A stretch of DNA of 12,734 nt from an uncultured Collinsella sp. (GTDB taxonomy: Bacteria; Actinomycetota; Coriobacteriia; Coriobacteriales; Coriobacteriaceae): contig CABRFW010000025.1 in the NCBI GenBank assembly GCA_902470265.1, positions 1-12,734 of the forward strand. Direction: 5' to 3'. Made by a program: the position numbers and the translations under genes. Below, piece by piece: positions 6,072-12,734 of the stretch. Each line of letters opens with the position of its first letter. Position 1 is the stretch's first letter. The notes under the pieces were generated by a model. That model was given only the letters and a program-made list of their open reading frames with translations, ran no database searches and was not told where the DNA came from.

Positions 6072-7358
6072 ATGTCGGTCGATATAGCCACGTATGTCCA
6101 CGATCTTGCCGTTGCCGCCAAGGCAGCGTCGGCCTCGCTTGCCACGGCGAGCGATGAGCAGCGTCAGGAGGCCGTGCGCGCCATGGCCGCAGCACTGCGA
6201 AACGGTGTCGACTCCATCGTCGCCGCTAACGAGCTCGATATGTCCGCCGCGCGCGATGCGGGCACTTCGGCCGGTCTGCTCGACCGTCTGCTGCTGACGC
6301 CTGAGCGCGTCGAGAGCATGGCCGCCGGTTTGGAGAAGCTCGCCGAGCTGCCCGATCCCGTCGGCCGCGTGCTCGACCACCGCGTGCTTGCGAGCGGTGT
6401 GGACCTGACCCGCGTGAGCGTGCCGTTGGGCCTGGTCGCCATGGTCTACGAGGCGCGCCCCAACGTGACGGCCGACGCCGCAGGCATCTGCATCCGTACC
6501 GGCAACGCCTGCATTCTACGCGGCGGCTCGCTGGCCTATCACTCGTGTGCCATGATCGCCGAGCTGCTGGCCGATGCGCTCGAGGCCAAGGGCTTCCCGC
6601 GCGAGGCCGTGTCGATGATCGAGTCCACCGACCGCGAGGCCACCGGCGAGCTCATGAAGCTCCGCGGTATCGTCGACGTACTCATTCCGCGCGGAGGTGC
6701 AGGCCTGATCCAGCGCTGCGTACGCGAGTCGCTTGTGCCGGTGATCGAGACGGGCACGGGCAACTGCCACATCTACGTGCATGAATCCGCCGACTTTGAT
6801 AAGGCGCTCAACATTATCGTCAATGCCAAGACCCAGCGCGTAGGCGTGTGCAATGCCGCCGAGTCGCTGCTGGTCGACCGTGCTGTGGCCGATGCGTTTT
6901 TGCCCGCGGTCGTGACCGTGCTGCATGACCACGGCGTGCTGATTCACGGCGACGAGGCAACCTGCGCCTCATGCGCCGATGCCGGGCTTGTGGAGGGCGA
7001 TGACTACGTCGCCGCGACTGAGGAGGACTGGGGTCGCGAGTACCTGGCGCTCGAGATGAGCGTGAAGGTCGTGGCAAACGAGGACGAGGCCATCGCACAC
7101 ATCAACCGCTACGGCACGATGCACTCCGAGGCCATCGTTGCCGAGGATACGGATGCTTGCGAGCGCTTCCTCGATGCTGTCGATGCCTCGGCCGTGTACT
7201 CCAACGCCAGCACTCGCTTCACTGACGGCGGCGAGTTTGGCCTGGGTGCCGAGATCGGCATCTCGACCCAAAAACTCCACGCCCGTGGCCCCTTCGCCGC
7301 CGAGGCCCTCACCACCTACAAATACAAGCTCCGCGGCACCGGCCAGGTCCGTCCCTAA
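6072..7358 (+). CDS. proA: Gamma-glutamyl phosphate reductase
   Basis: ProA (EC 1.2.1.41) reduces gamma-glutamyl phosphate with NADPH to glutamate 5-semialdehyde, which cyclises and is reduced by ProC to proline. The 428-residue length is normal for this aldehyde-dehydrogenase-like family. Visible motifs are PLGLVAMVYEARPNVT, the nucleotide-binding/linker region RTGNACILRGG, ETGTGNCH, the catalytic cysteine C260 in GVCNAAESLL, and the C-terminal GLGAEIGISTQKLHARGP. The start is clear, with AGGAGAAAGG at 6055-6064, 7 nt before the ATG. It is separated from proB by the inverted hydrolase gene, so proA needs its own promoter in the 112-bp divergent gap. Transcription probably ends at the palindrome 7373-7413. 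Confidence 0.96.
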   Translation: MSVDIATYVHDLAVAAKAASASLATASDEQRQEAVRAMAAALRNGVDSIVAANELDMSAARDAGTSAGLLDRLLLTPERVESMAAGLEKLAELPDPVGRVLDHRVLASGVDLTRVSVPLGLVAMVYEARPNVTADAAGICIRTGNACILRGGSLAYHSCAMIAELLADALEAKGFPREAVSMIESTDREATGELMKLRGIVDVLIPRGGAGLIQRCVRESLVPVIETGTGNCHIYVHESADFDKALNIIVNAKTQRVGVCNAAESLLVDRAVADAFLPAVVTVLHDHGVLIHGDEATCASCADAGLVEGDDYVAATEEDWGREYLALEMSVKVVANEDEAIAHINRYGTMHSEAIVAEDTDACERFLDAVDASAVYSNASTRFTDGGEFGLGAEIGISTQKLHARGPFAAEALTTYKYKLRGTGQVRP

Positions 7359-7372
7359 CGCCCGCGCAAACA

Positions 7373-7413
7373 AAAACCACCACAAAGGTGCCTGTCCCCT
7401 TTGTGGTGGTTTT
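7373..7413. terminator. Palindromic bidirectional terminator, repeat copy 1
   Basis: A perfect 16-bp stem (7373-7388 with 7398-7413) encloses the 9-nt loop TGCCTGTCC. The arms begin with AAAA and end with TTTT, so either strand gives a stem followed by a U run, suiting its place between convergent proA (+) and the HD gene (-). All 41 bases, including the loop, are identical to 8083-8123. A plain terminator would not need a conserved loop, so it is also a repeat element. Confidence 0.85.
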
Positions 7414-7428
7414 AGGTGGCGTTGACGG

Positions 7429-8028
7429 TTAGGCCTGGAAGGTATCTCGGTCGGGGGCGAAGGACTGCATGGCCGCGATGGTGCGGTCAAAGAGCTCGGG
7501 GAGCTCCCAGCCCAACATCTCGGCGCCCTGCGAAATCACGTCGCGCGAGCAGCCGGCGGCAAAGCGTTTGTCCTTGAACTTCTTCTTGAGCGACTTAGTC
7601 GTAAAGTCCATAACGCTCTTGCTCGGGCGCATGATGACGGCAGCGCCGATCAGGCCGGTGAGCTCATCGCAGGCAAACAGGATCTTTTCCATCTGCAGCT
7701 CGGGCTTGGGCAGTGAGGTGTTGAAGTCCGACGTGTGCGTCTGGATGGCGCGAATGAGCTCGGGAGACGCACCTTCGCCCTCAAGAATCTCGGCAGCATA
7801 GATGGTGTGGTTAATGGGGTCGTCCTCATGCTCCTCCCAATCCAGGTCGTGCAGCAGACCGACGATGCCCCAAAACTCCTCGTTCTCGGGGTCGAACTCG
7901 CGCGCAAAGTAGCGCATAGTGCCCTCGACCGTCTCGCCATGGGTGATATGGAACGGGTCCTTGTTGTGCTCATTGAGCAGTTCGAACGCGCGGTCGCGGG
8001 TGATTCCGGCGGTAAGCGGCTCTGCCAT
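7429..8028 (-). CDS. HD-domain protein (probable metal-dependent phosphohydrolase)
   Basis: The 199-residue product carries the HD signature: His30 in HITHGETVEG, the His60-Asp61 pair in GLLHDLDWEEHEDDP, His98 in IQTHTS and Asp121 in FACDELTGLI. In this superfamily these residues bind divalent metals and cleave phosphate esters or nucleotides. Nothing here identifies the substrate. A Lys/Arg-rich stretch KSLKKKFKDKRF lies at 145-156. There is no signal peptide or membrane segment. AAGGAG (8035-8040 on the + coordinates) lies 6 nt before the ATG, a strong site. The gene is alone between two identical palindromic terminators, so it must have its own promoter in the 54-bp gap 8029-8082. I could not pick one with confidence. 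Confidence 0.85.
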   Translation of the reverse strand: MAEPLTAGITRDRAFELLNEHNKDPFHITHGETVEGTMRYFAREFDPENEEFWGIVGLLHDLDWEEHEDDPINHTIYAAEILEGEGASPELIRAIQTHTSDFNTSLPKPELQMEKILFACDELTGLIGAAVIMRPSKSVMDFTTKSLKKKFKDKRFAAGCSRDVISQGAEMLGWELPELFDRTIAAMQSFAPDRDTFQA

Positions 8029-8082
8029 AAGAGACTCCTTGTGCTCGTGGGTATCGATAAGAATGAATACTACTAGAACAAG

Positions 8083-8123
8083 AAAACCACCACAAAGGTG
8101 CCTGTCCCCTTTGTGGTGGTTTT
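8083..8123. terminator. Palindromic terminator, repeat copy 2
   Basis: Identical over 41 nt to 7373-7413: stem 8083-8098 with 8108-8123 and loop TGCCTGTCC, with one more T at 8124. On the minus strand it follows the stop codon of the CarD-like gene by 13 nt and ends that transcript before the HD gene. Both copies carry the loop in the same orientation, so they are direct repeats 710 bp apart flanking the HD gene. Confidence 0.85.
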
Positions 8124-8136
8124 TGGCGCGGATGGG

Positions 8137-8622
8137 TTAGTTGAGGGCGGCTTGGGCTAGGCGGGCTTCGGCGGCCTCCTCGGTGACGCCAAGGGCCACG
8201 GAGAACTCCTCGATGGAGCGGCGTTTGGCCTCCTTGAGTACGCGCATGTAGTAGGAGCTGGGTTTTTTATCAGCTTCCTCGGCCTGGCGAATGCGGTGCA
8301 TCATGGTCTTTGCCACGCGGACCGTCTCGGGCGCGCCCAGCTTGAGCTGCTGCTTAAAGTGTGTCTCCTCAAGCGAGCTGTTGCGCTCGGTAAAGGTGTC
8401 GCACTCCAGCTCGTCATAGTGGCTCAGCAGGTGCTCGGCATCTTGCTGAGAGATGGCGGCGTGCAGACGGTCGGCCTGCGCCACGGGGTACATGAGGATC
8501 GTCTGCGCATGTCCCTGCTTGGTCTCGAGCAGCAGCATGGGCTGCGGTGTGTCGTCCCTAAAACCGACGACGGTGCAGACTCCCTGGCCCGGATGAATGA
8601 CGTGTTGACCGATTGAGAACAT
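8137..8622 (-). CDS. CarD-like transcriptional regulator
   Basis: The 161-residue product begins MFSIGQHVIHPGQGVCTVVG, the start of the CarD/TRCF RNA-polymerase-interacting domain (about 1-60), which binds the RNAP beta subunit. The C-terminal part (about 75-161) is helical and charged, with the basic stretch RVLKEAKRRS, matching the DNA-binding helical domain of CarD. In actinobacteria CarD stabilises open promoter complexes, including at rRNA promoters. This copy matches in length and order, but whether it is the essential global CarD or a paralogue cannot be told from one window. The start has GGAGGT (8626-8631) only 3 nt upstream. The gene is monocistronic by position: a terminator follows it and a 342-bp divergent region separates it from argS. 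Confidence 0.85.
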   Translation of the reverse strand: MFSIGQHVIHPGQGVCTVVGFRDDTPQPMLLLETKQGHAQTILMYPVAQADRLHAAISQQDAEHLLSHYDELECDTFTERNSSLEETHFKQQLKLGAPETVRVAKTMMHRIRQAEEADKKPSSYYMRVLKEAKRRSIEEFSVALGVTEEAAEARLAQAALN

Positions 8623-8868
8623 GCTACCTCCAACTTATACGAATTTACGTATGTCTAGAATAACACGCTGACGTGCGCAAACCCGTACTTTATGCAGGAA
8701 AAGCACACAACTCTGATAGGTAAGAGTATTCGATAACAGACGCAGCTCATTCACACCTTTATGCATTTTCAACGCCTGCATAATCTGCAGGCAGACTGGC
8801 ATCTTTGAGTGACTCCATACAAGCTGTAGTCATTTTTGTGCATATGCAATATCTATTAGCTTTACCCT

Positions 8869-8897
8869 GCGACAGTGCCCGTCGCTTGTGATAGAGT
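8869..8897 (+). promoter_or_regulatory. Possible argS promoter
   Basis: GCGACA (8869-8874) and TAGAGT (8892-8897) each match the consensus at 4 of 6 bases with a 17-bp spacer, which would give a leader of about 60 nt. AGAGT 8893-8897 can also pair with ACTCT 8905-8909. This is the best of several weak candidates. Confidence 0.28.
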
Positions 8898-8953
8898 GCT
8901 ACAAACTCTGGCTTTTGCCCTACGAGTGACCAAGAGCTCGGGGGCTTTAACAC

Positions 8954-8960
8954 AAGGAGG
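8954..8960 (+). promoter_or_regulatory. Ribosome binding site deciding the argS start
   Basis: AAGGAGG is followed by 4 nt and ATG 8965. It excludes the longer frame from ATG 8875, whose 30 extra residues have no family resemblance. Confidence 0.85.
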
Positions 8961-8964
8961 ATCT

Positions 8965-10818
8965 ATGCCCGAGAAGATTGAAGAGCTGGTACGCGCTGCG
9001 CTTGCTGCGGCCCAGGAGGCCGGCGACCTTTCCGCATTTGAACTTGACGATTGCGCTATCGAGCGACCGGCTGACACTTCTCATGGCGAGTGGACCTCTA
9101 CCATGGCCCTGAAGTCCGCCAAGCTGGCCCACTGCGCCCCGCGCAAGATCGCCGAGGCCATCGTTGCCCATATGCCCGAGGACCCCGCGATCGAGAAGGT
9201 CGAGATCGCAGGCCCCGGCTTCATCAACTTCTACCTCTCCGTTGCCGTCAAGAATGCCATCTTTGGCGAGGCTCGCGAGAAGGGTATGGACTTCGCTAAG
9301 TCCAACGTCGGTGGTGGCCTGAAGACCCAGGTCGAGTTCGTTTCCGCCAACCCCGTCGGCCCCATGCACATCGGCCACGGCCGCTGGGCCGCGCTGGGCG
9401 ACTCGCTCTGCCGCGTTATGGACCACGCCGGTTACGACATCCAGCGTGAGTTCTACATCAACGACCACGGCTCTCAGATGAACACCTTCGGCAACTCCAT
9501 CAGCACGCGCTATATGCAGCTTGCCGACATCATCGCCAAGCAGGGCGTGGATATCGACGAGGCTCACAAGCTGCTGATCGCCGACCGCGACGCCTTCGTT
9601 GCCGACGAGAACGACGAGCATCCCGAGACCCATCCGTATCAGGACAACTTTGCCGAGACCCTGGGCAAGGACTCCTACGGCGGCGACTACATCATCGACG
9701 AGGCCGCCGAGTTCTGGCGCACTGACGGCGATAAGTGGGTCAACGCCGATCCTCAGGAGCGTATGGAGAGCTTCCGCGAGCGCGGCTATGTAAAGATGGT
9801 CGACAACATGCGCGACCTTTGCCATGCCGTTAACTGCGACTTCGATCGTTGGTTCTCCGAGCGCTCACTGTATGTGAAGGACACTGAGGGCGAGACCGCC
9901 GGCACCTCCGCCGTCGACCGCGCTTTTGAGAAGCTCGACAAGATGGGCTACCTCTACACCAAGGACGGCGCCCTGTGGTTCCGCTCCACCGACCTGGGCG
10001 ATGACAAGGACCGCGTCCTGATCAAGTCCGACGGCGAGTACACCTACTTCGCCTCCGACGTTGCCTATCACTGGGATAAGTTCCAGCGCGTCGACCACGT
10101 CATCGACATCTGGGGTGCCGACCACCACGGCTACATCGAGCGCGTCCGCTGCGTCTGCGACGCTCTTGGCTATCCCGGCAAGTTTGAGGTTCTGCTGGGC
10201 CAGCTCGTCAACCTGCTGCGCAACGGCAAGCCCGTCCGTATGTCCAAGCGCAAGGGCACCATGGTGACCCTGCAGGAGCTCGTCGACGAGGTCGGTTCCG
10301 ACGCCGCCCGCTACACGCTCATCTCCAAGAGCTCCAACCAGATGGTCGACTTCGATATTGAGGCCGTTAAGAAGCGCGACAACTCCAACCCGGTCTATTA
10401 CGTGCAGTATGCTCACGCCCGCGTGTGCTCCATCCTGCGCCGTGCCGCCGACGTTACGCCCGAGCAGGCTGACGAGATGGGCATGAAGGCCGTCGCCGCC
10501 AAGGCCATCGGTGAGAACGTTGATTACTCGCTGCTGACCGACCCGACCGAGCTCGCCCTTTCGCGTAAGCTCAACGAGCTCACCGACCTCATCGCCAGCT
10601 GCGCTCGCGACCGCGCCCCGTTCCGTCTGACGCACTTTGCTGAGGAACTCGCCGGCGACTTCCACAGCTTCTACGCTGCCTGCCAGGTTCTGCCGAGCGA
10701 GGGCCGTCCCGTCGACCCCGAGCTTTCGCGTGCCCGTCTGGCCGCTTGCGACGCCGTCCGCGTGACGCTCGCCCTGGTGCTCACCCTTGTTGGTGTCTCC
10801 GCTCCCGAGCAGATGTAA
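8965..10818 (+). CDS. argS: Arginyl-tRNA synthetase
   Basis: ArgRS (EC 6.1.1.19) charges tRNA-Arg with arginine using ATP. The product is 617 residues, slightly above the common bacterial length. The N-terminal additional domain covers about 1-90. The class I catalytic core has VEFVSANPVGPMHIGH with HIGH at 135-138 and FYINDHGSQM after it; the second signature is RMSKRKGT (Met426-Gly431), the MSKRKG form in place of KMSKS. The DALR-type anticodon-binding domain covers about 490-617 and ends LVGVSAPEQM, close to the classical ArgRS C terminus. A charged stretch rich in Asp/Glu (about 205-275) looks like an insertion in the catalytic domain. It is followed by a strong terminator and, 0.5 kb on, by rho. 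In actinobacteria such as mycobacteria and Streptomyces argS lies a few genes upstream of rho, which supports both assignments. Confidence 0.97.
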   Translation: MPEKIEELVRAALAAAQEAGDLSAFELDDCAIERPADTSHGEWTSTMALKSAKLAHCAPRKIAEAIVAHMPEDPAIEKVEIAGPGFINFYLSVAVKNAIFGEAREKGMDFAKSNVGGGLKTQVEFVSANPVGPMHIGHGRWAALGDSLCRVMDHAGYDIQREFYINDHGSQMNTFGNSISTRYMQLADIIAKQGVDIDEAHKLLIADRDAFVADENDEHPETHPYQDNFAETLGKDSYGGDYIIDEAAEFWRTDGDKWVNADPQERMESFRERGYVKMVDNMRDLCHAVNCDFDRWFSERSLYVKDTEGETAGTSAVDRAFEKLDKMGYLYTKDGALWFRSTDLGDDKDRVLIKSDGEYTYFASDVAYHWDKFQRVDHVIDIWGADHHGYIERVRCVCDALGYPGKFEVLLGQLVNLLRNGKPVRMSKRKGTMVTLQELVDEVGSDAARYTLISKSSNQMVDFDIEAVKKRDNSNPVYYVQYAHARVCSILRRAADVTPEQADEMGMKAVAAKAIGENVDYSLLTDPTELALSRKLNELTDLIASCARDRAPFRLTHFAEELAGDFHSFYAACQVLPSEGRPVDPELSRARLAACDAVRVTLALVLTLVGVSAPEQM

Positions 10819-10863
10819 GCTACGGGTCATTTGACCGCGCAAGTTTGGTTTAACTGAGCCTTG

Positions 10864-10898
10864 AAAGCCCGATCTCCCATATGGAGGTCGGGCTTTTT
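10864..10898 (+). terminator. Rho-independent terminator of argS
   Basis: A 14-bp stem (10864-10877 with 10883-10896, one T-G pair) with loop CATAT is followed by a T run ending at 10898. It begins 46 nt after the argS stop codon. Confidence 0.92.
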
Positions 10899-10942
10899 GC
10901 ACAAACGCCGTCGTATTGACGAATTTGGGACTGCTGGAAATA

Positions 10943-11096
10943 CGAAACTATGCCGGTTTACTACGATGAATTGAGAAATTCCAACCACGCCGGCTTTTCG
11001 CAAAAAAGTGCAAGGCATCTACCTGCGGTTTTAGTTCAACAAATTTCGGAGTGGTCGCGGTTGAGCGATTCATCGTAGTAAACCGTCATAGTTTTG
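10943..11096. repeat. 154-nt element with 31-position inverted repeat
   Basis: Arms 10943-10973 and 11066-11096 pair at 30 of 31 positions (28 Watson-Crick, two G-U, one mismatch at C10953/T11086). The 92-nt centre contains smaller possible stems, such as GAAATT 10975-10980 with AATTTC 11042-11047, and no open frame of note. It lies between the argS terminator and the rho promoter region. No target-site duplication is visible at the ends. Arms this long and this exact suggest a MITE-like or palindromic dispersed repeat, or a long RNA hairpin if transcribed; no transposase is nearby. Confidence 0.8.
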
Positions 11097-11111
11097 GCGG
11101 AGGCATTCAGG

Positions 11112-11350
11112 TTTGTGGGCGGTAAACCAAAGATTGTCCCTTTTGACTAGTCGTTTAAGAACGTCCTCAATGACTAAGTTGCAGGTGGTTGCGGTTGTGT
11201 TACACTAACGCTGCGTATATGACGCAAATATCTCGATACAGATCAATGATGTCCGTCGGTATTTGACGGAGCTAGACTGTTTAGCCGCCCTGAAGGTTTA
11301 TGCAGGGAGCATGTGATCACAGGGCTTGAAAAGAAAGTTGAGCAAACACT
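11112..11350 (+). promoter_or_regulatory. rho promoter region and structured leader
   Basis: No gene is seen here. A possible -10 box TACACT (11201-11206) with a weak TTGCAG (11179-11184) 16 bp upstream would start transcription near 11212. The transcript would then open with the hairpin TGCGT 11212-11216 / ACGCA 11222-11226, followed by TCCGTC 11252-11257 / GACGGA 11265-11270. Further on, GCCCTG 11287-11292 can pair either with CAGGG 11303-11307 or with CAGGGC 11320-11325, two mutually exclusive folds. A 10-bp palindrome TGTGATCACA lies at 11312-11321. A leader of about 140 nt fits the known autoregulation of rho in other bacteria, but the promoter itself is uncertain. Confidence 0.4.
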
Positions 11351-12734
11351 GTGTCTGATCAACAGCAAGAAAACGAAATAACGACGACGCAAGCCGCTCC
11401 CGCTGCACCGGTTGCGTCGGACCAGGTCGCGGCGCCCGCGCAAGCCTCGGCTCCTGAGACGCCTAAGGCTGCTTCGACGCCTACGCCTGCAGCGGCTGAG
11501 AAGGCCGTGTCTGCAACTGGTGAGGAGGCTGCTCCGGCAAAGCCCAAGCGTACGCGCCGCGCGGCCAAGCCTGCCGATGACGGCGAGGAGGTCACCAAGC
11601 CCAAGCGCCGTACCACGCGCACGACGCGCGCCAAGCGTGCCGTTGCAGCTGACTCCTCGGCGCCGATTTCCGATGAGGTCGCGCAGGCACGTGCGTTGGC
11701 GCAGATTAGCGAGGCTCAGGTGGTGCGCGCCCGCCGTCGTGCTGCCGAGCGTGAGGCCGCGGCTCTGACCGAGCTTGCAGCTCCGTCTGTGCCCGAGACG
11801 CCTGCCGCCACCGAGACCCCTGTCGCCGACCAGCCAACCGAGAAGCCGGTACCGCGCACACGCCGTCGCACGGCTGCTAAGGCCGAGCAGGTTGCCGATC
11901 AGGTAACCCCCGAGCTCACTGAGGCTTCGGTCCGTTCCGCGGCAGGGGAGGGCACATCGCCTGTTGAGCCCGCTGCGCCTGTCGAGGCCAGCGAAGTTCC
12001 CGTTGTCGATCCGGCTTTGCGCCCGCACCGTCGCGGTCGCAAGCCCAAGGCTTTCGTCGAGGCCGAGAAGGCCGCAGCCGCAGCCGCCGCCGCTCGGGAT
12101 GCTGCGGCGACCGCCGAGCCTGCAACCGCTGCCGACGCGCCCGTCCAGGATGCTACGACTTCCGAGGCCGTTTCTGCCGATGTCGAGCCCGCCGACGTCC
12201 GTCCTGGTCGCAGCCATCGTACTGCTGCTAAGCGCACGTCCAAGGCTAAGGCTGCCAAGAAGGGTGCGTCCGAGGTTTCCGCCGAGCCGACCGCCGATGC
12301 ATCGACTGATGCCGCCGAGCCCCAAGACGTCGAACAGTCTGCGTCCGAGAAGCCCAAGCGCGGTCGCAAGAAGTCCGCTAAGGCCAAGGCCGTCGAGCAG
12401 CATGCCGAGGCCGAGCCGCAGGGCGATTCCAATGCCGAGGCCAGCGATGATGCTTCGGCTAACGAAGACGCCTCCGCAACCGATGGCACCGCCCCCGTCG
12501 AGACCGAAGAGAGCGCTCGCCCCAACCGCCGTCAGCACAAGCGCAACGACGAGCGTAATGACCGCAACGAGCGCAAGGACGAGCGTAACAACGATCGCCG
12601 CAACCGTCAGCGCGACCGCAAGCAGCGCAATAAGGAGCGCAATGCCGCTCCGACTGAGCCCACGCTTTCGCGCGAGGAGCTCGCGGCCATGAAGGTCGCC
12701 GAGCTGCGCGAGAAGGCCAAGGAGTTCGAGATCG
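11351..12734 (+). CDS. rho: Transcription termination factor Rho, N-terminal part (3' end missing)
   Basis: The frame runs from GTG 11351 (MSDQQQENEITTTQ) to the window end, 461 whole codons with no stop. A TGA at 11339-11341 bounds it upstream; the ribosome site (GAAAG 11333-11337) is weak and distant. Residues 1 to about 435 are low complexity: Ala/Glu/Pro/Thr-rich with repeated basic clusters (KPKRTRRAAK at 64, RRGRKPK, KPKRGRKKSAKAK), then an Arg/Asn/Asp-rich segment from 391 (NRRQHKRNDERND). Residues 439-461 (LSREELAAMKVAELREKAKEFEI without its last bases) match the start of the Rho_N domain. Long basic N-terminal extensions are known in actinobacterial Rho and add RNA contacts. The RNA-binding and ATPase domains lie outside the window. 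Placement after argS supports the call. Another Rho_N-containing protein is the alternative. Confidence 0.85.
   Translation, partial: MSDQQQENEITTTQAAPAAPVASDQVAAPAQASAPETPKAASTPTPAAAEKAVSATGEEAAPAKPKRTRRAAKPADDGEEVTKPKRRTTRTTRAKRAVAADSSAPISDEVAQARALAQISEAQVVRARRRAAEREAAALTELAAPSVPETPAATETPVADQPTEKPVPRTRRRTAAKAEQVADQVTPELTEASVRSAAGEGTSPVEPAAPVEASEVPVVDPALRPHRRGRKPKAFVEAEKAAAAAAAARDAAATAEPATAADAPVQDATTSEAVSADVEPADVRPGRSHRTAAKRTSKAKAAKKGASEVSAEPTADASTDAAEPQDVEQSASEKPKRGRKKSAKAKAVEQHAEAEPQGDSNAEASDDASANEDASATDGTAPVETEESARPNRRQHKRNDERNDRNERKDERNNDRRNRQRDRKQRNKERNAAPTEPTLSREELAAMKVAELREKAKEFEI

Larger units (their letters stand above)
8623..8964. other. AT-rich divergent region carD / argS
   Basis: This 342-bp gap is visibly more AT-rich than the flanking genes and holds no convincing gene; a 64-codon minus-strand frame (8759-8953) overlaps the argS ribosome site and looks random. 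It contains three small symmetric sites: ATACG 8637-8641 with CGTAT 8648-8652 just upstream of the carD ribosome site, GCCTGCA 8774-8780 with TGCAGGC 8786-8792, and the 10-bp palindrome TGCATATGCA 8839-8848. No T-box features (such as the AGGGTGG antiterminator bulge) were seen before argS. Confidence 0.5.

Noticed and set aside
8759..8953. 64-codon minus-strand frame upstream of argS
   Set aside because: It overlaps the argS ribosome site region, has no clear ribosome site of its own and no family resemblance.
8700..8964. T-box riboswitch before argS
   Set aside because: No AGGGTGG-type antiterminator element, no specifier loop and no terminator before the argS start were found.
11312..11321. 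TGTGATCACA as a CRP-type operator
   Set aside because: The half-sites TGTGA and TCACA abut directly, whereas CRP sites have a 6-bp spacer; kept only as a palindrome in the rho leader.
11243..12538. Minus-strand open frame (431 codons) and + frame 11964-12692 over the rho 5' part
   Set aside because: Gly/Leu/Ser/Arg or Pro/Arg/Ser repeats reflect the low-complexity rho coding sequence. The frame from GTG 11351 stays open to the edge and ends in a Rho_N motif.
1..12734. CRISPR array, prophage or IS element
   Set aside because: No regularly spaced direct repeats, no transposase, integrase or phage structural motifs were seen; the repeats found are palindromic and intergenic.

Overview
The window looks like a chromosomal segment from a high-GC Coriobacteriia-type actinobacterium, most likely Collinsella or a close relative. 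This is inferred from GC/GCC-rich codon use, a stand-alone CarD-like regulator, argS next to rho (a neighbourhood known from Actinobacteria, where further genes often lie between them), and a Rho protein with a very long low-complexity N-terminal extension. No database was consulted, so the genus is a guess. No phage, plasmid, IS transposase or CRISPR array is visible.

Layout, left to right. (1) 1-799: 3' part of a PflX-like radical SAM protein (+), followed by an AT-rich inverted repeat. (2) 909-1068: promoter, tRNA-Ala(CGC) and a rho-independent terminator. (3) 1087-4342 (+): a small coiled-coil/membrane-anchor protein, nicotinate phosphoribosyltransferase (pncB, NAD salvage) and glutamate 5-kinase (proB), with a 98-nt nested hairpin just after proB. 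(4) 4541-5959 (-): a prolyl-aminopeptidase-like alpha/beta hydrolase, then proA (6072-7358, +) divergent from it. (5) 7429-8622 (-): an HD-domain protein and a CarD-like regulator; two identical 41-nt palindromes bracket the HD gene. (6) 8965-10818 (+): argS with a clear terminator. (7) 10943-11096: a 154-nt element made of a 31-position inverted repeat. (8) 11112-11350: a structured leader, then the 5' part of rho (from 11351, GTG start), which runs off the window. The rho reading frame lies under a long antisense open frame and is easily missed because it has no stop codon inside the window.

Functional links. proB and proA catalyse the first two steps of proline synthesis from glutamate. 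They are separated by an inverted gene whose product probably frees N-terminal proline from peptides, so synthesis and salvage of proline sit side by side. pncB feeds nicotinate into NAD; ProA uses NADPH. argS, tRNA-Ala, CarD and Rho belong to translation and transcription. The least explained parts are non-coding: the rod after proB, the twin palindromes around the HD gene, the long inverted repeat upstream of rho, and the alternative hairpins in the rho leader.
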